Part shown: piece by piece, positions 57,857-64,000 of the stretch | How positions within the stretch are numbered: the stretch's first letter is position 1 | Layout of the letters: each line of letters begins with the position of its first letter | Origin: Apodospora peruviana | Taxonomy: Eukaryota > Ascomycota > Sordariomycetes > Sordariales > Lasiosphaeriaceae | NCBI GenBank assembly: GCA_033439685.1 | Contig: JAUEDM010000007.1 | Coordinates: 2,156,001 to 2,220,000, forward strand | Direction: 5' to 3' | Length of the DNA: 64,000 nt | Notes under the pieces: model-generated | Databases searched by the model: none | Seen by the model: the letters and a program-made list of their open reading frames with translations, nothing else | Told to the model about the DNA's origin: nothing | Program-made: the position numbers and the translations under genes

Positions 57857-60800
57857 ATGAACTCGCCCGACTTCGAGTCGCCACCGGCACGCCGAAACCA
57901 AAGGCGGAAGCCCGAACTCAACATCAACACGTCGGCCTCAGCGACCAGTCTGAGAAGCAGCAGAGACAGACAATACCGAGATCGAGACCGAGACGGAAAC
58001 GGCGAGAGGAACATGCCACAAACCCCCCCTCCGGTTCGAGCGCCGCCCGAGCCGACCAAGGGAAAGAGCACAGCTGCATCTGGGGGCCGGGCGCTTAGGG
58101 TGCCGACAAACACCACCCGGGATGCAGTTGACATAGAAACCTTTCTCGAAAGCCTCACACCCGTCGACATGCCCATGCCCATATCAAAAACATACGACCG
58201 CCCCGAGCCGTCGCGTCCCCATCATCGTGACTCGCACGACCTCTCCCTCTCGCCCCGCCAAGTCACCCGGGACTCGCTCGTCGCCAACATGCTCCTTTCC
58301 CTAGACCAACTCTCCATAGGCGGTCAATCCAACAACAGTCCTTTTGGTGGTGGATCCGGATCGAGGACGAACTACGACGACCCTGCCCTCTTCTCCTCCT
58401 TCGGGAACGACGACGGCCGAGCCATGACGTTCAACTCACGCACCGGTCGCGCCAACAGCAACAGCAATGGTCACGGGTACTCGTACAGCTCCGACTTGGA
58501 AGGAGCAGACGACGCGAGCAGGATATCCAGCCAGCCATCGCGTGGGCGTCGGAGCAACAGCAGCTCCGGCTTTCAGTCGAGTCTCGGCCGCATCAACAGC
58601 ATGCGGGAGGCCAACCACCAGCGAAGCGTACCCGAGACACCTAGACACCTTCACTCCAGAGGTCGAAAGGGGAGCAAAAGCAGCAGCACGAACAGTATTG
58701 ATGCAGGTTATGCTCAGATCTTATCAAGTCAGCGCTGGGCCCGTGGCTTTGGAAGATCCTCCAGTTTCGACTATGGAGAGGCTAGAACGACAACAGCGCC
58801 GGGGCCAGCAAGAACAACGACCGGAAACAACCCCCAATCGCCCTGGCATCTCGAATTCTCAAAGTCCTTCTTCAATGATGAGTACGAGGCCGCCCCTACC
58901 CCTACCGTGCCCGGTGGTCCGCGAAGGCTAGCAACGGTTCCGTCAATGCCCGTTTTGCCACCACCCGAATCCAAGAATGAGCCCAAGTCGCCAGGCAAGG
59001 TGGTCGAGCGTCGACGCAGCACGAGATCTTCGAGAAGTGCAACGGTTGGGCGCAAGATCGAATCCAAGTATGGTGGCCGTGATGTACCGCCTGTCCCTGC
59101 CTTTGACCTCGATTCTGCGCCGGCGCCGCTTGTGGGCTATGAAAAGTCCAAGGAGGCTGTACCATCACCAGCCACCCAAGCAAAGGAGAAACCTGGGTTC
59201 TTCCGCAGGATGTTTGGCTCAAGCAAGTCGAACCTCACGAGCGGAACCTCCCCGCAGGCGTCCTCCATGTCTGTCGAAACGCCTGTGAGCAGGGCCGGAT
59301 CCCAGTTCAAGCCGCCTTCGGCTCCGCCCTCTCGAGAGTCGCACCACTCCACAACCCATACCTTGCAAAAAAAGACGTCCTCCTTCTTCCGGCGGCGGAA
59401 GCAGTCCGTCACCGATACAGAACCGCCGCCGCTCCCTAGCGTCCCCCTAGTGCCGCCGGCGGCCAACCTTCCCGCTCCCAAACCACCCGCCTCTGCTAAG
59501 CCAGAGCCTAGTCCCATTACGAGTCTACGGCGGGCTATGGACCCGTTCCTGCAAGGAAGCCCGACTACTTCGAGCACAGTCACTCCCACTGGTCTTCCGG
59601 TGGAAACGTCGGACGGCCTGGTAGATCCCGAGTTTGACCAGCCCGGGACGGTGAAGGCCGCTTCCCCACAGACAGAGACCTCGGACGACGAGCGTCGTCG
59701 TCACACTAGAGGATTTTCTCCGGACTACGAACCCGACCCCAAAGCTATGATCCGTTCCGTTGATCCGGATTCAGCTGGCGAGTCGGGGGCTGCTAACCAA
59801 CCGCGGATCGAAACTCCCACCCGCCAACCACCCGAACCGCCACAGAAATCACCTCCGAGATCATTCCTGCAAGACAACAGTGATAGCGAGGACAGCCCAA
59901 GGCGGCTACGGAAATCTCCGCCGGCCGAGTACCGTAATGACGAAGGCCTAAAGCCAGTAATGGAGTCAGAGAGCAGAAGGCGATCTCCGTCGCCCACCGT
60001 GTCGAAATCGAAGAGCTCTCCGAACCTGGGGCGACCTCGTGAGGGCCTGAGAGCCTCGATGCGGGTGGATTCTAAGTTGTCTCCTGTTTCCAGTCGCTCT
60101 GACGATCCAAGAGACTCCAACCACCTAGGCTTGCCGATTGAAGGTGTTGTGGCTGACGGGAGCCAAGCCGGATCGCTCGACAGTCCTTACAAAGCCGCTT
60201 CTAGTGTGCCAAGCCTGAAGGTGGACAGCGCAGAGCCCAGCCCCAATTCCATGCGAGTAGGCGAGCCTCTCAACCAGTCTAGCAAATCGATTGACGAACC
60301 TGATTTTGTTGTGGGGGACCCTACGAACGACGACCGTCAAAAAGCAAAAAAGATCTTTGACGGCGATGAAGAGTACATCCAGAAGGATCGTGCGGCAGCA
60401 TGGATGGGCGAAGAAGGTACTGTGCGGCAACGAGTCCTACGAGCATACATGGATCTGTATGACTTTGAGAACCAAACCATTGTGAACAGTCTGCGTTGCA
60501 TGTGTCAGCGCCTCTTATTGAAGGCGGAGACACAGCAGGTCGATCGAATCCTGGTAGCATTCTCTAAACGGTGGTGCGAGTGCAATCCTAACCATGGCTT
60601 CAAAGCCCTTGGTACGTGATCCAACTGCAGAAAACAAAATATGAGCTAACCTACTTTCCAAGATGTCATTCATACTATTTGCTACTCCATTATACTCCTC
60701 AACACGGATCTGCACATGGCTGATATCGATCACAAGATGACCAGGAGCCAGTTCATCAAAAACACAATGACAACCATTCGCGGAGCGCTGATCGAAGCAG

Positions 60801-62836
60801 TTCCCGATGCCTTTGAGCGACCAAGCATCCTCCCAGGCAAGGGAAGCAACCTGGGAACTGATGGTGATTCCCGCACTTCCGGAGACCATGACAGACACAA
60901 CAGCTTCAGGGCTTCATTTAAACCGCCACCACGGCCTGGATCGGCGCTTGGTGGGGTTTTTGCTGACCACGGCCACCGTCATCCAGACCATCTGCACAGC
61001 GATGGCTCTGGCCCACTTGTCAAGGCGCCCTTTGATGGACCACTGCGTGGTTGGGAGGCTCAGGTGGAACTTGTCCTCAGAGATATCTATTCATCCATTC
61101 GGGACGATTGTCTGCCACTCTTCGGCGCAGAACAAGGCCTACAACCGCCCACACCGGGCGGCCTCTCGGTGATGGGTATGCTCAAGCGGAGTCCTAGTGT
61201 GCTCAGCAAGGCTCCATCGGAAGGGGTTGCGTCTACACGGGGTAGGATTCCCGAGTCAGCTAAAGTTAGTTCACGATGGAACTCGAAGAGCCGCTCACGA
61301 CCAAGAGGCTTTGGAACTGGCTTCTCGTCCAGCCGTACGAGTTTTGATGATGGTACCTCGGTCTGGAGCCCAACTGAATCATCGGCCACTTGGAGCAAGG
61401 CATCCCTCGGGCGTACCCACACGTCCATGTCGATGGACTCTTTTGGATCATCCTATCCCCGGGGCGACTACCAACAGTCAATCGGCTTTGCTAACGCTCT
61501 CAGCCAAGCCATCATCCGTGAAGACAATGCATACGATGTTCCAGCGAGGGCCACTGAGGAGATAAAGACCGAGCAGCTACTAGAGGACGACTCTCTCGAG
61601 TTGGCCGGCCCGCCGTGGGTTAAAGAAGGCATAGTGACGCACAAACATCATCTCGACGGCGTTGATAAGCGTGCCAAGGACCGTAACTGGGCCGAGGTAT
61701 TCGCCGTCATACAAAAAGGTCAGATGAGCTTGTTTTCGTTCTCACCAAACAAGTCTCTCCGCAACAAGGGCCGTTTGCGGGGACACTTGGGCAACGGGTC
61801 CCTTCCCAAGGGTGCCGTTGTCGGTGGCGGCAACTGGCAAGAGAATGCCACCAACTTGGGCACCTTTTCTCTCCGGCAGACCCTTGCGTCTGCCCTCCCG
61901 CCACCGGGCTATTCGCGTTCCCGACCTCACGTCTGGGCACTGTCCCTACCCTCCGGCGCCGTCCATCTCTTCCAGGTCGGCACACCCGATATTAGCAAGG
62001 AGTTCGTCAGCACCGCCAATTACTGGAGCGCGAGGCTCAGCACGCACCCTCTCGTGGGTGGCATATCCAACATCGAGTACGGCTGGAGCGATGCCATCAT
62101 CAACAACGCGCTGGTAGCTGCCATCAACGAGAGCAACACGAATCTGCCCGGCCGACCTGGCACCGCGATGAGCAGCAACAAGGGACATTCGCGCCCGGGT
62201 AGTGAAGCCACCGCCGCCAATGTTCCCCCCATCGTTGCGTCGATCGGTAGGTCCTCGATGCAGAGCCGCAGTAGCATGCGCAGTTCCAGCTTCGACTTTG
62301 CCCTTGCGCGGCCTGGTTCTGGTAGTAGCGGTGTCTTGGGCAACATTGGTGCCGGGAGCTTGCCTTCGCGTCATGGCCACAAGCTACCTGGTGACCGCAT
62401 TCATATTGCGGAGTGGTCTCCGCCAACGCAGAGCATGCGCCCGAGCAATGTCTCGGAGCGTCACCAGCGCGAGGCTTTGTTAGCTTACGTGCAGACTATT
62501 GAGGAGGAGCTCCAGACGCACAATTCTTTAAGGAGTCCCATGCTGCTGGCGTTCTCGCCTAGGAGCAGTAACGCTGCGAAGGCGATGGCAAACTGGGAGC
62601 GCAAGAGCGAGTACCTCCTGCGCGAGATTGTCAAGTTCCGCACGTATGTGGACTCGCTCCAGGCCGCGGAAGCAAGGAAGGCGGAGATTTATGGGGAGAG
62701 GAATAATGCACGGCGAGCGGCGAGGGGAGAGGAGTTTGGGAGTGATCAAGAGGATACCAACGAGGGTGAGCAGCAAGGAGAGGAAACTGAAGCCAGAGAT
62801 GGTCTGGAAAGGGAGGTGGCTAAGGTTGATGCTTGA
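57857..62836 (+). CDS. Sec7-PH domain Arf guanine-nucleotide exchange factor
   Basis: Predicted 1642 residues from exons 57857-60611 and 60663-62836, with a 51-nt intron (GTACGT, branch CTAAC) inside the Sec7 domain. The first 820 residues are Ser/Pro/Arg-rich and disordered. The Sec7 domain starts near 824; LLKAETQQVDRILVAFS carries the catalytic glutamate (Glu891), and CYSIILLNTDLHMADIDHKM is the hydrophobic-groove region. A PH domain spans about 1234-1400 (PPWVKEGIVTHKHHLDGVDK to WSARLSTHP), and a charged helix lies near 1540-1610. This is the Syt1/Yel1-like fungal class that activates Arf GTPases in Golgi or plasma-membrane traffic; which Arf is unknown. The ATG at 57857 (ACCACC before it) was chosen over an in-frame ATG-less extension. 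A glycine/histidine-rich loop follows the Sec7 core. Confidence 0.9.
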
Positions 62837-64000
62837 GGGTGATATGGTATAGAACACCCAGTGACGAGTTTATGCATTACGCCATGGCAACGAACAAATC
62901 TTTCAAGTGGTTTCTTGCACACACACACACAAAACACAAAACTCGCATTTTCAGGGGTTCTCAGTTACTCTTTTATTTATCCTCATTCTATTAAGTAAGC
63001 GGAGCGTGTTATGAGCTACCTCAGCTAGCATTGGAGCAGCCAACGCTCAGTTTATTAGACGGGCAGTTACTTTTCCCGAAAAGGATGGAAGGAATCATCG
63101 AAGCATGAGATTTTAGCATGGATATTCGCTTGAGTGGGTGGATGGGTGGTTCACGCTTACGGAATTTTAATAATACCCCTTTTTCTTCTTAACAGCTTTT
63201 TATCATTTCTTTAAATTCCTATGTAATTTACACCTACTACACGCGTTTGTAAATACCTTACCTACTTCAGTCTGCTTACGCTTTATTTGATACCCAACTC
63301 ATGAAGACAATACCTACTTGTCGAGCGGTACCGACGACATATCCTTTGTGGTCTTTTACACCCCCTTGACCGCCTTGCTGACATGTGTTGATATCTAACT
63401 AAAAACCACGGCACGAGATAAGCGCACTTCTGGTCCTTTCAACGATGTAAGTATGAAATACAAATCACCCATTGTCAGTCTATGACATCCAAGAAGAGCA
63501 CAGCATCCAAAACCATGCAAATGATATTTAGCAAATACCTACCTTGTGTAGTAAGTAGACACACTGCATGCGTGCGTCACAACGCTTCCAATCCATTGAT
63601 CCTCATAAAGATACTAACGTACAGGTCTCGAGAACAAGCAAGGAGAGGGAAGAAGGAGAGGCAAAAGCAAGAAGATCAAATATACAACCTAAGTAATGTT
63701 GCTGTGCCTGCTTTCACAAGAAATGCCTTGCCGACAACCATTGAACCCAACCCAACCGCCTGCCCAAAAGAAAAAGGAAGAAATAGAAACGCCCGCCAAA
63801 GAAAAGAAAAGAAAAACCAAAACCCCAAATCTATCAGTACTAGTTATCGCCTATCTGAGATGGCCTGCGTAATCATTACTGCCAGACCAGCATCACGTCT
63901 CTCAACAAGACTGCCAGTCCTATCAACAGTCTTCTTCTCGCCACCATTATTATCTTTACCAGCAACTTGAACCCCAACAGCAGCAGGAGCAGAACTCGAC
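62837..64000. other. 3' flank of the Sec7 gene to window end
   Basis: No supported gene. It contains a CA repeat at 62919-62933 and AT-rich DNA at 63160-63260. The frame 63482-63970 is Lys/Arg-rich low-complexity sequence without family features. A gene on the minus strand may begin beyond the window, but nothing here proves it. Confidence 0.45.

Noticed and set aside
1..64000. tRNA, rRNA or CRISPR features
   Set aside because: No paired A-box/B-box sequence, cloverleaf, rRNA core or spaced direct repeats were found by eye; a tRNAscan and Infernal run would settle it.

Overview
The window is a gene-dense stretch of nuclear DNA from a filamentous ascomycete. The closest recognisable relatives of its proteins are in Sordariomycetes, probably Sordariales. 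The evidence is a Neurospora-type WHITE COLLAR-1 photoreceptor, many 50-75 nt introns with GTRAGT/GTACGT donors and CTAAC/CTGAC branch sites, and multi-exon housekeeping genes on both strands separated by 0.5-3 kb of non-coding DNA. I find no bacterial-type operon, CRISPR array, rRNA, convincing tRNA, or intact transposon gene.

Layout from left to right: an Sds23-type CBS protein (minus, 583-2282); the karyopherin Kap121/Pse1 (plus, 4003-7609); wc-1 (plus, 10254-13488) behind a long leader with overlapping uORFs; a nine-exon formamidase (plus, 14699-16527); the Otu1/YOD1 deubiquitinase (minus, 16830-17836); an Rsc1/Rsc2-type double-bromodomain/BAH subunit of the RSC remodeller (plus, 18955-22581); an intronless NYN-domain putative RNase (plus, 23935-26058) bracketed by a 137-bp imperfect inverted repeat; a mitochondrial carrier (minus, 28156-29271); Rad54 (plus, 31459-33933) whose start codon appears to be assembled by splicing; UDP-glucose:glycoprotein glucosyltransferase (minus, 34478-39032), divergent from COPI alpha (plus, 39902-44086); proteasome subunit Rpn12 (minus, 44600-45521); a Chs4/Skt5-type chitin-synthase regulator ending in a CaaX box made by a 12-nt last exon (plus, 48588-51714); a short-chain dehydrogenase (plus, 53065-54026); a small secreted cysteine-rich protein (minus, 54564-54809); and a large Sec7-PH Arf exchange factor (plus, 57857-62836).

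Most genes are core eukaryotic functions (nuclear import, chromatin, DNA repair, protein turnover, early secretory pathway, cell wall) and not a metabolic cluster. The divergent UGGT/alpha-COP pair and the Sec7 factor all act in ER-Golgi traffic, but adjacency alone does not show co-regulation. All exon structures were deduced by eye from splice signals, frame continuity and family knowledge; total coding lengths are divisible by three in every spliced model.

The points most worth following up are the split start codon of rad54, the overlapping uORFs at the wc-1 start, the splice-dependent CaaX box of the chitin-synthase regulator, and the inverted repeat around the NYN gene.
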